44,152 bases of DNA from CALJFL01 sp964590005 (GTDB taxonomy: Bacteria > Pseudomonadota > Gammaproteobacteria > Pseudomonadales > Halieaceae). Below the pieces are notes generated by a model. The model had not been told where the DNA came from and searched no databases. It worked only from the letters and a program-made list of their open reading frames with translations. This document shows, piece by piece, positions 25,014 to 34,479 of the stretch; position 1 is the stretch's first letter, and every line of letters starts with the position of its first letter. The position numbers and the translations under genes were made by a program. The stretch lies in assembly GCA_964590005.1 (NCBI GenBank), contig CAZPVJ010000079.1:1-44152 (forward strand), read 5' to 3'.

Positions 25014-26744
25014 ATGACAAAAAGCAGCAACGAATTGATCGCATCCCTGGTCAACCCGTTTGATGACAGCGTTGAAAAGGAGTTTACCGTGCCGGGGCAG
25101 GTTGCCGCCGAACCGGGTCTCTATGAAGAGGCGCTGAAGAAAGGCTGGGAGTTGCAGCAGCGGCCGTACAATGCCGCCGGGGTAAAAAGCGTTCAGCGCC
25201 AGCATCTCAAGAAACGGATGACCATCTGGGAAAGAATCGAGTTTCTTTCCGACGATGAGCCGCGGGTCTTGTTCCAGAACTGGGGCCCGAATCTCGACGG
25301 CGCTTCCCTGGTGACCGCATTGATTACAGTAGATGGTCGCGACGTGGCCATTTACGGACACGACTTTACAGTGCGTGCAGGCTCAATGGATGCCACTAAT
25401 GGCAAGAAGCTAGCACGGTTGTTTGAACTCGCCGCCAAGAGCAAGGTGCCCCTGGTTGGACTGAATGACTCCGCTGGCGCTTACATTCCAGCGGGTGTCG
25501 GCGGGCTCGATGGTTACGCGGATGCCTTTACCGCCCTGCGCAAAATCAGCGGGGTGGTGCCCAGTATTATGTGCATGTTCGGGTTTAATGCGGGTGGCGG
25601 CTCCTACCTGCCAAGGCAGGGCAGTTTCATGATTCAGCCCAATGAGACGTTCTTTGGCCTGACCGGCCCGGGCGTGGTCAAATCTGTGCTTGGCGAAGAT
25701 GTCACTCCAGAAGAGCTAGGCGGCCCAAGCGTGCATAGCCAGAGCGGTGTCACGGACTTTGTCGTGCCCGACGAAGTGGCGGCGCTACGCAAAGTCAGGC
25801 AGTTGCTGAACTATATCCCCAGCTACAACGGCGAGTCGCCGCCGCACCAGCCTTCTTCCGACCCGATCAACAGACGCACCTGGGACATCGATATCCTGTT
25901 GAAAAAGGCCTTTAACTCGCCAACAGGGTTCAACACGCCCATCGACATCAGCATTATGATCCAGCAACTTTGCGATCATGGCGATTTTCTCGAAATACAG
26001 CCTGACCGAGCCCGCAACACGATTACTGCGTTGGGCCGCATGGCGGGCAACGTGATTGGATTTGTGGCAAACAATTCAGCTGTATCGTCGGGCCAAATCG
26101 ATATCGCCGCAGCGTACAAAAATGCCCGGTTCATCCGTTTTTGTAATCTCTATAACATTCCTATCATCTTTCTTGAAGACACCACCGGGTTCCTGCCCGG
26201 CAAAGAGCAGGAGTCTGGCGGCATTGTTCAGGCGGGCCGTGCGATGCTTGATGCGATCGTTGACCTGCGTACGCCACGTTTCCTGGTGTTGGTTCGTAAC
26301 GCCTTTGGCGGCGCCTATGCCTCCTATAACAATTACCCCACGGGCGCAGACTTTGTTGTTGCCTTGCCCACTACCAGGGTGGCGGTCATGGGCCCGGCTG
26401 GTGTTGAATATGTCTACAAAGACGAGCTGAAGAAGATTCGCAGCGAAGCAAAAACCCGCGCCGTCGAAGAAACCAAGGCACAGAAAGCTGCCGGACTAAG
26501 TGACGAGGAGGCCAGCAGCGCCGCCGCCGCACTGGTTGGTGATTGGGTCAAGGCTGAAGAGCAGTTGCTCGCCCAACGGTATGAGCGCGAGCTGATGAAC
26601 CCCAATGAGGCGCTGAGCCTGGGCTCAATTTCTCAGATTGTCATGCCCTCAGATTTAAGGCAGGTGCTCGCAGAGCACATGAATTTCTGTCTTCGCCACT
26701 ACGAGCCGTCGCCGCTGCAATCTGTTCAGCGAGAGTTTCACTAA
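25014..26744 (+). CDS. Acyl-CoA carboxylase carboxyltransferase subunit (probable propionyl-CoA)
   Basis: Biotin-dependent carboxyltransferase of 576 aa with two crotonase-like halves: N-terminal NDSAGAYIPAGV and GFNAGGGSYLPRQGSF, LTGPGVVKSVLGEDVTPEELGG, then C-terminal EDTTGFLPGKEQE and RNAFGGAYASY. It transfers CO2 from carboxybiotin to an acyl-CoA. It is longer than a usual PccB (about 510 aa) because of a charged helical insert near residues 475-530 and an extended tail. The frame is open to 24903; ATG 25014 is preceded by GGATAA and begins a more normal N-terminus, and the extension is basic and family-unlike. Clustering with epimerase, mutase and MeaB points to propionyl-CoA as substrate. 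Confidence 0.9.
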   Translation: MTKSSNELIASLVNPFDDSVEKEFTVPGQVAAEPGLYEEALKKGWELQQRPYNAAGVKSVQRQHLKKRMTIWERIEFLSDDEPRVLFQNWGPNLDGASLVTALITVDGRDVAIYGHDFTVRAGSMDATNGKKLARLFELAAKSKVPLVGLNDSAGAYIPAGVGGLDGYADAFTALRKISGVVPSIMCMFGFNAGGGSYLPRQGSFMIQPNETFFGLTGPGVVKSVLGEDVTPEELGGPSVHSQSGVTDFVVPDEVAALRKVRQLLNYIPSYNGESPPHQPSSDPINRRTWDIDILLKKAFNSPTGFNTPIDISIMIQQLCDHGDFLEIQPDRARNTITALGRMAGNVIGFVANNSAVSSGQIDIAAAYKNARFIRFCNLYNIPIIFLEDTTGFLPGKEQESGGIVQAGRAMLDAIVDLRTPRFLVLVRNAFGGAYASYNNYPTGADFVVALPTTRVAVMGPAGVEYVYKDELKKIRSEAKTRAVEETKAQKAAGLSDEEASSAAAALVGDWVKAEEQLLAQRYERELMNPNEALSLGSISQIVMPSDLRQVLAEHMNFCLRHYEPSPLQSVQREFH

Positions 26745-26783
26745 GCATACGCCCATCGCCGCCATCACTGTAAGGAAGCCCGC

Positions 26784-29597
26784 GTGTCCAACGAATATTA
26801 TTTGCGCAACGAACTGATTCACCGCGACCGTCGTCTCGGTCGAAGACATAGTGAGTGGGTCAGCCAGTTCGATTGCACACATATGTGCCCACTGATCATC
26901 TGTCGTGGACCTATCCGCAAGGAAGCGATGGATGTATTCAGCGAAATGGGCATTAGCCACTTCGGCATATTGCTCTCTGAAAAAGATTCCATTGTTTACC
27001 AGGATGCGCTCGCGCCGGAGCTGCGTTCACTGACCGATCCCGACAGGGTTCACCGGGTGCCCGACTATACCGGCGCCAACAAGGAAGAGCGCGACCAGCG
27101 TATTGCCCAGATAATCGGCATTGCGAAAGATAACGGATATAACTCGGTCTTCGCAGGCTACGGGTTCATGGCTGAAGATGAAACCATGGTGGCGGCGATG
27201 GAGGCTGCCGGCCTTAACTTCATCGGACCCTGTTCCCGTACTGTGCATGATGCCGGGCTAAAGGATGAGGCAAAGAGGACCGCGTTAAAATCGGGCGTGT
27301 CGGTAACCCCGGGTATAGACAACGGTACCGCGTTAACGCTGCTGAAAAAGTACCCGGACGTCGCCGCACTCCAGACATTGGTTGACGAGCATGACCTCGA
27401 GGTATCACCGCAGCAGTTGGCTGACTCCGAGGTCAGTCTCGAGGACAAAGCCGATATCGTGCTGGCCGCCTCTTATCGCAAGGGTGTTGATCTTTATACC
27501 GTCGACGAGCTCTGCGATACGCTCACCGAAGCCGTTAAAGAAATGGCTGCCGAGTACCCCCAGAACCGCATTCGACTGAAAGCTATCAGTGGCGGCGGTG
27601 GTAAGGGACAACGCATCCTGCCTATTGGTGCGGCGGATCGCACGCCGGAGCTGGTCCGAGAAATCCTCAACGAGGTAAAAACCACCGGAGTCGGCGACAA
27701 CAAAAACGTATTGGTAGAGCTCAACATAGAAACAACCCGCCACCAGGAGATCCAGTCGGTCGGTAACGGTGTCTGGTCTTTGAGTATGGGCGGCCGGGAT
27801 TGCTCTTTACAGATGCATGAACAGAAGCTGCTCGAAGTCTCTGTGACGGTTGAGTCACTGCAGGCGGCCATAGAGCAGGCGGAAGCGTCGGGAGCCGCTG
27901 AAGAGGCCAGGGTGCTGCGCGAGGACCTGGCTACGCTGGAGGCCATGGAAGCTGAGTCAGAGCGCTTTGGGCTCGCTGTAGGCCTGGACTCAGTGTCTAC
28001 CTTCGAATGTATCGTCGACCGCGATAAGCACTTCTTCATGGAGATGAATACGCGAATCCAGGTTGAACACCGGGTTACGGAGCTGTGCTATTCACTGAAG
28101 TTCAGCAATCCCGATAACCCTGATGATAACTTCGTGGTTGAGTCGCTGGTAGAACTGATGGTTCTCCTGGCTGCGCACGGGCCCAAGCTGCCTCGACCGG
28201 AGCGCCAGCCACGCTTTAACGACAGTGTTGAAGCTCGACTCAATGCCACCAACCAGGCGCTCCAACCGAGTGCAGGTGGGGTCATTGAATACTGGAGTGA
28301 CGCCCAGGAGGGCGAGATTCGGGATGACCAGGGCATCAGCCTGCATAACCCTGATACCGATGTCTTTATGAAATATACCCTGGCAGGCGCTTATGACTCG
28401 AATATAGCGCTGCTGCTGACCGTCGGCGATACCCGCCTGGACACTTATGAGCGGATGGCGGAAACCATCAGGGTCACTCGCATGCGCGGCGCCGACCTCG
28501 CCACCAACCTCGAATTCCACTACGGGCTGGTGAACTGGTTCATTGGGCAAAATATCAACGCGCGACCTACCACGCGCTTCATAGTGCCTTATCTGACCGC
28601 TGTCGGTGAGCTCAAACAGCGTGCCAACGATATTGATCTGCAATATGCCTGGGCACAAATCTGCAAACAGCTGTCAGATGGGCATGACGGAGAAGCAGCC
28701 AGAGCCTTGCTGGAGTCTCTTGATCTTAAACAGACACTGCTCCTGCGCCCGCTGGAGCGCCTGATGGCCGAACCTCATGTATTGAGTGGCTGGCTCAGCG
28801 TCAACCGCGATTGCTACACGATGATCGACGGCGCGGTAAGCTGGAACGAGAACCCGGTGGGTCTGCTGGCCGATACCTACCATTTCCTGAATATGGACTA
28901 CCTGCACGGTGCCCCGGCCTCCAGCATGATCTGGCAGCATGATAATGAGATTTTGCAGCAGGCAGTCGCATTCTACGACCAGCTCAACAACGTGCTCTCT
29001 GCCCAGGATTGGGAGGAAACTCAATCGATACTGGCCAGTGAGACTGCCCCAGAGGGCATAGATTCCTCAGTATGGGAGCAGGTGAGGGCATCGCATAAAG
29101 GTTTCCAGGCGGGGACTGAAATCCTGGCCCTGTTGCCAAGTATCGCGGAAGCCACTGGCTACTATGACCTGACTGTTAATGACGATCTCAGTATCCATAT
29201 TCCGGAGCGACTCCTGGACGAGGAACTGCAAGAAGCCATGGCCAAGGTGCTGGTGCCTCCCCCGGTTGCCAAGTCCGACGAGATTATCGCGGAAAGCGGG
29301 GGCATGTTTTATGGTCGAGAGACTCCGGAGCACGATCTCTATGTGCAGGAGGGCGATCACTTCAACACCGGCGACCCGCTTTTCATTGTTGAGGTCATGA
29401 AGATGTTCAACAAGGTGTATGCCCCGTTCTCCGGAACTGTCGACGAGGTTCTGGTCGACACCGATGGCGTGATTATCCGTAAAGGGCAGCCTATCTTCAG
29501 GATTACGCCGGATGAGAAAATCGTGGTGGAATCACCGGAGGAGGTCGCCGCGCGCCGCCGATCGGTAACTGACGAAGTTCTACAACAGGTTTTATAG
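26784..29597 (+). CDS. Large biotin carboxylase-biotin carrier fusion (probable propionyl-CoA carboxylase alpha)
   Basis: Protein of 937 aa joining an ATP-grasp biotin carboxylase to a C-terminal biotinyl domain; the biotinylated lysine is K873 in EVMKMFN. Carboxylase motifs are GYGFMAEDE, FIGP, the ATP loop SGGGGKGQRI, RHQEIQ, RDCSLQ and EMNTRIQVEH. It is far longer than PccA (about 660-700 aa): about 70 residues are inserted before the glycine loop, and about 300 residues of unrecognised sequence separate the carboxylase core from the biotinyl domain. By eye, the histidine of the usual QRRHQK is E here (QMHEQK), and the biotin-contacting arginine of the usual VRxD segment seems replaced. 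GTG at 26784 is 39 bases after the beta-subunit stop, with GGAAG upstream. Confidence 0.88.
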   Translation: MSNEYYLRNELIHRDRRLGRRHSEWVSQFDCTHMCPLIICRGPIRKEAMDVFSEMGISHFGILLSEKDSIVYQDALAPELRSLTDPDRVHRVPDYTGANKEERDQRIAQIIGIAKDNGYNSVFAGYGFMAEDETMVAAMEAAGLNFIGPCSRTVHDAGLKDEAKRTALKSGVSVTPGIDNGTALTLLKKYPDVAALQTLVDEHDLEVSPQQLADSEVSLEDKADIVLAASYRKGVDLYTVDELCDTLTEAVKEMAAEYPQNRIRLKAISGGGGKGQRILPIGAADRTPELVREILNEVKTTGVGDNKNVLVELNIETTRHQEIQSVGNGVWSLSMGGRDCSLQMHEQKLLEVSVTVESLQAAIEQAEASGAAEEARVLREDLATLEAMEAESERFGLAVGLDSVSTFECIVDRDKHFFMEMNTRIQVEHRVTELCYSLKFSNPDNPDDNFVVESLVELMVLLAAHGPKLPRPERQPRFNDSVEARLNATNQALQPSAGGVIEYWSDAQEGEIRDDQGISLHNPDTDVFMKYTLAGAYDSNIALLLTVGDTRLDTYERMAETIRVTRMRGADLATNLEFHYGLVNWFIGQNINARPTTRFIVPYLTAVGELKQRANDIDLQYAWAQICKQLSDGHDGEAARALLESLDLKQTLLLRPLERLMAEPHVLSGWLSVNRDCYTMIDGAVSWNENPVGLLADTYHFLNMDYLHGAPASSMIWQHDNEILQQAVAFYDQLNNVLSAQDWEETQSILASETAPEGIDSSVWEQVRASHKGFQAGTEILALLPSIAEATGYYDLTVNDDLSIHIPERLLDEELQEAMAKVLVPPPVAKSDEIIAESGGMFYGRETPEHDLYVQEGDHFNTGDPLFIVEVMKMFNKVYAPFSGTVDEVLVDTDGVIIRKGQPIFRITPDEKIVVESPEEVAARRRSVTDEVLQQVL

Positions 29598-29608
29598 AGG
29601 AATCGCCC

Positions 29609-30019
29609 ATGATCACCGCGCTCGACCACATAGCCATTGCCGTTCCCGATCTCAAGAAATCCATTAAACGGTTCATGGATGACTTTGGCCTGCCGTTTGA
29701 TGGCATTGAAGATGTGCCGGCCGCGCAAACATCTACGGCTTTTTTCCCGCTTCCGCCGACCAATATTGAGCTCGTTCACCCCCTGGATGGTCAGGGTCCC
29801 ATAGCCGGTTACCTCGATAAGCGCGGTGGCGGCTTGCACCACCTTTGCTTTCGATCCGATAACATCGAAGAAGATGTGGCGCGCCTGAAGGAAAAAGGCT
29901 ACCAGTTCCTGGGTGATGCACCGGCTCCGGGAGCACATGGATCGAAGGTCATTTTCATACACCCCAAGAGTTGTGACGGTGTACTGATTGAAATTAATCA
30001 GCCCGCTGACGAGCATTGA
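29609..30019 (+). CDS. mce: Methylmalonyl-CoA epimerase
   Basis: Vicinal-oxygen-chelate protein of 136 aa that interconverts (2S)- and (2R)-methylmalonyl-CoA between the carboxylase and the mutase. The first strand ALDHIAIAVPDL carries the metal His; HHLCFRSDNIEEDV and FIHPKSCDGVLIEI hold the other ligands and the terminal Glu. AGAGGA precedes the ATG, which lies 11 bases after the carboxylase stop. The mutase gene follows after 12 bases. Confidence 0.93.
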   Translation: MITALDHIAIAVPDLKKSIKRFMDDFGLPFDGIEDVPAAQTSTAFFPLPPTNIELVHPLDGQGPIAGYLDKRGGGLHHLCFRSDNIEEDVARLKEKGYQFLGDAPAPGAHGSKVIFIHPKSCDGVLIEINQPADEH

Positions 30020-30031
30020 TAAGAGGTTCGC

Positions 30032-32188
30032 ATGAGCGACAAGATATACAACAGGGATGACAGCACGCCAGAGCAGTGGCGTGAACTGGCGACCAAGCAA
30101 CTCAAGGGCAAGAGTCCCGATGATCTGACCTGGAACACTGCAGAAGATATAGACGTCCGCGCTTTGTACACCGCTGCCGACATCGAGGGCCTGGAATTTA
30201 CCGACACCATGCCCGGTATATCGCCTTATATTCGCGGTCCGCAAGCGACGATGTATGCCGGTCGACCCTGGACGATCCGACAGTATGCTGGTTTTTCTAC
30301 CGCGGAAGAGTCTAACGCATTTTACCGCAAGGCGCTGGCGGCGGGCGGGCAGGGCGTATCAGTAGCTTTTGATTTGGCCACCCACCGCGGTTATGACTCT
30401 GATCACCCCCGTGTATCGGGTGATGTCGGTAAAGCGGGCGTGGCGATCGATTCCGTCGAAGACATGAAGATTCTCTTTGATGAAATTCCGCTCGACAAGG
30501 TGTCAGTCTCAATGACGATGAATGGCGCGGTTCTGCCAGTGCTGGCCGGCTATATCGTGGCGGCTGAGGAGCAGGGCGTCAGCCAGGATCAATTGGCGGG
30601 CACCATACAGAATGACATTCTCAAAGAATTCATGGTGCGTAATACCTACATTTACCCGCCTGCGCCTAGCATGAAAATTATTGGCGATATTATTGCCTAC
30701 TGTTCAAACAACATGCCGCGCTTTAATACCATCTCTATCTCCGGCTATCACATTCAGGAGGCGGGAGCTAATGCCGCCCTTGAGCTGGCCTATACCCTGG
30801 CCGACGGCAAGGAGTATATCCGCACTGCTATAGCAGCGGGTCTGGGCATCGACGATTTTGCGCCGCGCCTGTCTTTTTTCTGGGGCATCGGCATGAATTT
30901 CTATATGGAAATCGCCAAGATGCGCGCCGCGCGGTTACTGTGGGCCAGGATCGTGTCAGAGTTTAAGCCCGAGAACCCGAAGAGCTCCATGCTGCGCACG
31001 CATAGCCAGACATCGGGCTGGTCGCTGACGGAGCAGGATCCCTACAACAACGTGGTGCGCACTACGATCGAGGCGATGGCGGCGGTGTTTGGCGGCACCC
31101 AGTCTCTGCACACTAACGCGCTGGACGAGGCGATCGCCTTGCCTTCGGAGTTTGCCGCGCGCATCGCGCGCAATACGCAATTGGTTATTCAGGAAGAAAC
31201 CGGTATTACCAAGGTAGTCGACCCCTGGGGCGGCTCCTACATGATGGAAAGCCTGACCCAGGATATCGCCGACAAGGCCTGGGAACTGATCGAAGAGATT
31301 GAGCACGCCGGGGGTATGGCCAAGGCCATTGAGACGGGTATGCCCAAACTGCGGATTGAAGAGGCGGCAGCGCGCAAGCAAGCTCGAATTGATCGTGGTG
31401 ATGATGTGATCGTTGGTGTCAACAAGTATACGATTGATGAGGAAGATGAGGTCGACGTTCTCGAGATTGATAATGACGCCGTCCGAGAGTCACAACTGGC
31501 GCGCCTGGCCAGTGTGCGCGCGGGTCGTGACGAAGCGGCGGTGGAGAGTATACTGGAGGACATCTATCAGTGCGCGGTTAGTGGCGAGGGCAACCTGCTT
31601 GCGCTGGCCGTCGAAGCCACCCGTCGCAGGGCGACAGTGGGGGAGATATCATTCGCCATGGAACGTGAGTTCGGTCGTTTCAGCGCCCAGGCCCAAACGG
31701 TCTCTGGAGTCTACGGGTCTGCTTTCCAGGAAGACGAAGACTGGCAGGCTATCAGCTCCGATATCGACGCGTTTGTGGCGCAGCATGGCCGTCGTCCACG
31801 CATGCTGGTTTGCAAGATGGGTCAGGACGGACACGATCGTGGCGCCAAGGTAGTGGCCACAGCGTTTGCCGACGTCGGTTTTGACGTCGATCTGTCGCCG
31901 ATGTTTTCAACCCCCGAGGAGGTGGCCCGCCAGGCAATCGAAAATGATGTTCACGTAGTCGGTGCGTCGTCACTGGCTGCTGGTCACAAGACACTGGTGC
32001 CGCAACTGGTCGAGGAGCTCAAGAAACAGGGCGCCAACGATATCGTGGTTATCGCCGGCGGGGTCATCCCCAAGCAAGACTACGATCATCTGTACAATGC
32101 TGGCGTGAAATGCATTTTTGGCCCGGGCACCCCGATCCCGGTTTGTGCTCGCGACGTCCTTACTGCGGTCAATGAGGCCCAGGCCTGA
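30032..32188 (+). CDS. Methylmalonyl-CoA mutase, single-chain
   Basis: Adenosylcobalamin-dependent mutase of 718 aa converting (R)-methylmalonyl-CoA to succinyl-CoA. The catalytic barrel has ATMYAGRPWTIRQYAGFS (active-site Tyr in TMYA), FDLATHRGYDSD and HTQ-type HSQTSGWSLTEQDPYNN; the C-terminal B12-binding domain carries DGHDRGAKV with the cobalt-ligating H601. No separate small subunit gene is present, so it is the homodimeric (Sbm/human-like) type. GAGG precedes the ATG. It is the centre of the operon and depends on MeaB, encoded next, for protection and reloading of the cofactor. Confidence 0.97.
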   Translation: MSDKIYNRDDSTPEQWRELATKQLKGKSPDDLTWNTAEDIDVRALYTAADIEGLEFTDTMPGISPYIRGPQATMYAGRPWTIRQYAGFSTAEESNAFYRKALAAGGQGVSVAFDLATHRGYDSDHPRVSGDVGKAGVAIDSVEDMKILFDEIPLDKVSVSMTMNGAVLPVLAGYIVAAEEQGVSQDQLAGTIQNDILKEFMVRNTYIYPPAPSMKIIGDIIAYCSNNMPRFNTISISGYHIQEAGANAALELAYTLADGKEYIRTAIAAGLGIDDFAPRLSFFWGIGMNFYMEIAKMRAARLLWARIVSEFKPENPKSSMLRTHSQTSGWSLTEQDPYNNVVRTTIEAMAAVFGGTQSLHTNALDEAIALPSEFAARIARNTQLVIQEETGITKVVDPWGGSYMMESLTQDIADKAWELIEEIEHAGGMAKAIETGMPKLRIEEAAARKQARIDRGDDVIVGVNKYTIDEEDEVDVLEIDNDAVRESQLARLASVRAGRDEAAVESILEDIYQCAVSGEGNLLALAVEATRRRATVGEISFAMEREFGRFSAQAQTVSGVYGSAFQEDEDWQAISSDIDAFVAQHGRRPRMLVCKMGQDGHDRGAKVVATAFADVGFDVDLSPMFSTPEEVARQAIENDVHVVGASSLAAGHKTLVPQLVEELKKQGANDIVVIAGGVIPKQDYDHLYNAGVKCIFGPGTPIPVCARDVLTAVNEAQA

Positions 32189-32268
32189 AGGCTTGCTCCG
32201 ATTGCCGGGGCGTCCTTAGGCAGCCCCTGGTATGGTGCTTGTCCAACCTGGCCAATATCTGAACCGTC

Positions 32269-33228
32269 ATGGGTGACTTCTCTCTCGAGACATTATTGAC
32301 TGGCAATCGTCGCTCCCTGGCGAAGGCCATTACCCTTGTCGAAAGCAAGCTCGACTCCCATCGGGAACAGGCCCAGGACATTCTGGAGCAGGTGCTCCCG
32401 CACGCTGGCAACAGCATTCGCATCGGCATTACCGGGGTCCCGGGTGTGGGTAAGTCAACATTCATTGAAGCGTTTGGCCTGCACCTTATAGAACAGGGCA
32501 AGCGAGTGGCGGTACTTGCCGTGGACCCCAGCTCGCCTATTGCCGGCGGCTCGATACTGGGCGATAAAACGCGCATGGAGGAGCTCTCGCGCCGCGAAGA
32601 GGCCTTTATCAGGCCATCGCCCTCTGAGGGCGCGCTGGGAGGCGTCGCGCAAAAAACACGGGAAACCATGCTGTTGTGTGAGGCTGCCGGCTACGACGTG
32701 ATATTGGTCGAAACCGTAGGCGTTGGCCAATCAGAGTACCAGGTGGCTGCCATGGTGGACTTTTTTATGGTCCTGATGCTCCCGGGTGGCGGCGATGAGT
32801 TGCAGGGTATTAAGAAGGGCATTCTTGAGCTCGCTGATGCCCTGGTAATCAATAAGGCTGACGGTGACAGTGAGAAGCTGGCTGACATCTCCCGAACTCA
32901 CTATACCAGCGCAATGAATTTGTTGAGACATACAACGTTCTGGACGCCGCGGGTGATGACGTGCTCCGCATTGAAGTGCATAAACATTGATTCGATCTGG
33001 GGTATGGTGATCGATTATGCGTCGCAGGCTCGTGACAACGATACGTTTCGCAGCAAGCGCGCACAGCAGAATCGGGATTGGATGCATCACCTGGTCAACG
33101 AAATGCTGCGCCTGAGGCTTACCGGTAACCCGAAAATCAAAGCGATGATGCCTGCCCTGGAAAACGCTGTCGAGAACCAGAGCAAAACAGCCTACGCCGC
33201 CGCCCGCGAGATCATCGCGGCATTGTAA
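32269..33228 (+). CDS. meaB: Methylmalonyl-CoA mutase-associated GTPase MeaB
   Basis: G3E-family P-loop GTPase of 319 aa (ArgK/MeaB) that gates cobalamin loading of the mutase and prevents its inactivation. The P-loop GVPGVGKST is at residues 56-64; DPSSPIAGGSILGDKTRM, ETVGVGQSE and NKADGD are the switch and base-specificity segments. It begins 80 bases after the mutase stop; a GGGGC/GCCCC hairpin lies in the gap without a T run. The next gene encodes a Rieske protein 11 bases after its stop. Confidence 0.95.
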   Translation: MGDFSLETLLTGNRRSLAKAITLVESKLDSHREQAQDILEQVLPHAGNSIRIGITGVPGVGKSTFIEAFGLHLIEQGKRVAVLAVDPSSPIAGGSILGDKTRMEELSRREEAFIRPSPSEGALGGVAQKTRETMLLCEAAGYDVILVETVGVGQSEYQVAAMVDFFMVLMLPGGGDELQGIKKGILELADALVINKADGDSEKLADISRTHYTSAMNLLRHTTFWTPRVMTCSALKCINIDSIWGMVIDYASQARDNDTFRSKRAQQNRDWMHHLVNEMLRLRLTGNPKIKAMMPALENAVENQSKTAYAAAREIIAAL

Positions 33229-33239
33229 CGAGCTGTCTC

Positions 33240-33572
33240 ATGCGATTTCAGCCACTCGAAAAGCTGATCAATCTCCACGATGGTTATGCCCGGTCTTTCA
33301 AGATTGATAATTTACAGCTTCTGTTGAGGCAGGAGTCTGGTCGTTTGTGCCTCACAGAGAGCCACTGCCCACACCGCGGCCACCCGCTGACGACTGGAAC
33401 GTTGGCCAACGACACGATTGAATGCCCCTTGCATGGTTATTGCTTCTCAACAGTGAACGGTGCGCTAATACGCGCGGAACAGGAGACCTGCAGGCCGCTC
33501 AAAGTCTATGACATTGTGTACGAGGGTAATGAGCTTGGCTTAATGCTGGATGACGAGCCGCTTATAAACTGA
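33240..33572 (+). CDS. Small Rieske [2Fe-2S] protein
   Basis: Stand-alone Rieske ferredoxin-like protein of 110 aa. The cluster ligands are complete: C43-P-H45 and C62-P-L-H65, separated by 16 residues (CPHRGH and CPLHGY). There is no membrane segment, so it is a cytoplasmic electron carrier or regulatory subunit of the NirD/ferredoxin type. It follows meaB by 11 bases and probably belongs to the same transcript. No partner oxygenase is adjacent. Its last 11 bases overlap the end of the opposing GNAT gene. Confidence 0.9.
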   Translation: MRFQPLEKLINLHDGYARSFKIDNLQLLLRQESGRLCLTESHCPHRGHPLTTGTLANDTIECPLHGYCFSTVNGALIRAEQETCRPLKVYDIVYEGNELGLMLDDEPLIN

Positions 33573-34479
33573 GGGACCTGAACTCGATATCCTGGGCACT
33601 GTGTCGCCACAGATCCTCGAACAAGTCCAGGTGTCTCTGGGTGGAGGCCCGTGAGTCGGGCTCGTAAAACCCCTCATGATCCGAATCTCCGGGTTTATAA
33701 AGAACCCCATCCCTATCGCGGGTAACGACGGTTTGCCCCTTCCAATCCGGGTGTTCAGCGAGCCGCTGCAACTTGACAGCTGTTGGCAGGCGACGAGCCA
33801 ACTCAAGTAGCCGATGGCCACGTTGGACGATCGGTCTGGCGTCGCTGACCAGTATTCGGATCAAGGATTGACGGCCCCGGCGGGCCAGGGCGCTGAGGGC
33901 CTCGCTCAGTTCCCGATTATCAAATGCCGCGTGATCCAGTCGGGGGCTAAGAATACAGACCTGCCGGGACGCGGAACGCGCCAACTCGACAGCCAGGCGA
34001 TCAAAGGGCTGGGGGTAGTGAACACCGGTCACGAACTGTTGAAAGTCCTCGTAATCAACGGTGCGAGTCATCTTGATGTGTGGCAAACCGCCTTCAGTAA
34101 ACTCGGGGCCCTCGGCGATGAAACCGCTCTTGGCATAGAAGTCTGTAGCCTGAGTTTGGGCGTGGAGATATACCTCTGATAGCGCCTTTTCCCTTGCAAT
34201 GGTCAATAGTTCGTCAAGCATTATCCGGCCGACTCCCTGCCCACGATAATCGTCCAGGACCGCCATCCGGGTGATCTTGCCGTCGGGCATCAGCCGTGCG
34301 CAAGCTACCGGCTTATTTTCTTGTGTCACCAACAGGTGCTGTGCATCGATATCATTACCATCGAAAGTAATGTTAGCCGGCACACCCTGTTCCTCGACGA
34401 ATACGGCGGTACGCAATTGCGTAAGCGCGTCCTCGCTATCCGACCAGTTAACTCGCCTGACTTGCAATTCCTTACCCAT
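33562..34479 (-). CDS. GNAT acetyltransferase fused to a C-terminal domain
   Basis: Protein of 305 aa. Residues 1-145 are a GNAT acetyltransferase (TRMAVLDDYRGQGVGRIML holds the acetyl-CoA pyrophosphate loop, then FYAKSGFI), close to YjcF/ElaA-like members. Residues about 150-305 form a second domain (RQVCILSPRLDHAAFDN, IRILVSDARPIVQRGHRLLELARRLP) resembling a phospholipase-D-like fold without an HKD motif; I know this fusion only as a gammaproteobacterial domain of unknown function. The start ATG overlaps the roxA stop by eight bases, so it is the last gene of the mnmA operon. The acetyl acceptor is unknown. Confidence 0.85.
   Translation of the reverse strand: MGKELQVRRVNWSDSEDALTQLRTAVFVEEQGVPANITFDGNDIDAQHLLVTQENKPVACARLMPDGKITRMAVLDDYRGQGVGRIMLDELLTIAREKALSEVYLHAQTQATDFYAKSGFIAEGPEFTEGGLPHIKMTRTVDYEDFQQFVTGVHYPQPFDRLAVELARSASRQVCILSPRLDHAAFDNRELSEALSALARRGRQSLIRILVSDARPIVQRGHRLLELARRLPTAVKLQRLAEHPDWKGQTVVTRDRDGVLYKPGDSDHEGFYEPDSRASTQRHLDLFEDLWRHSAQDIEFRSLSL

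Noticed and set aside
32207..32227. GGGGC/GCCCC hairpin between the mutase and meaB as terminator
   Set aside because: There is no T run after it and the genes belong to one pathway, so I do not call a terminator.
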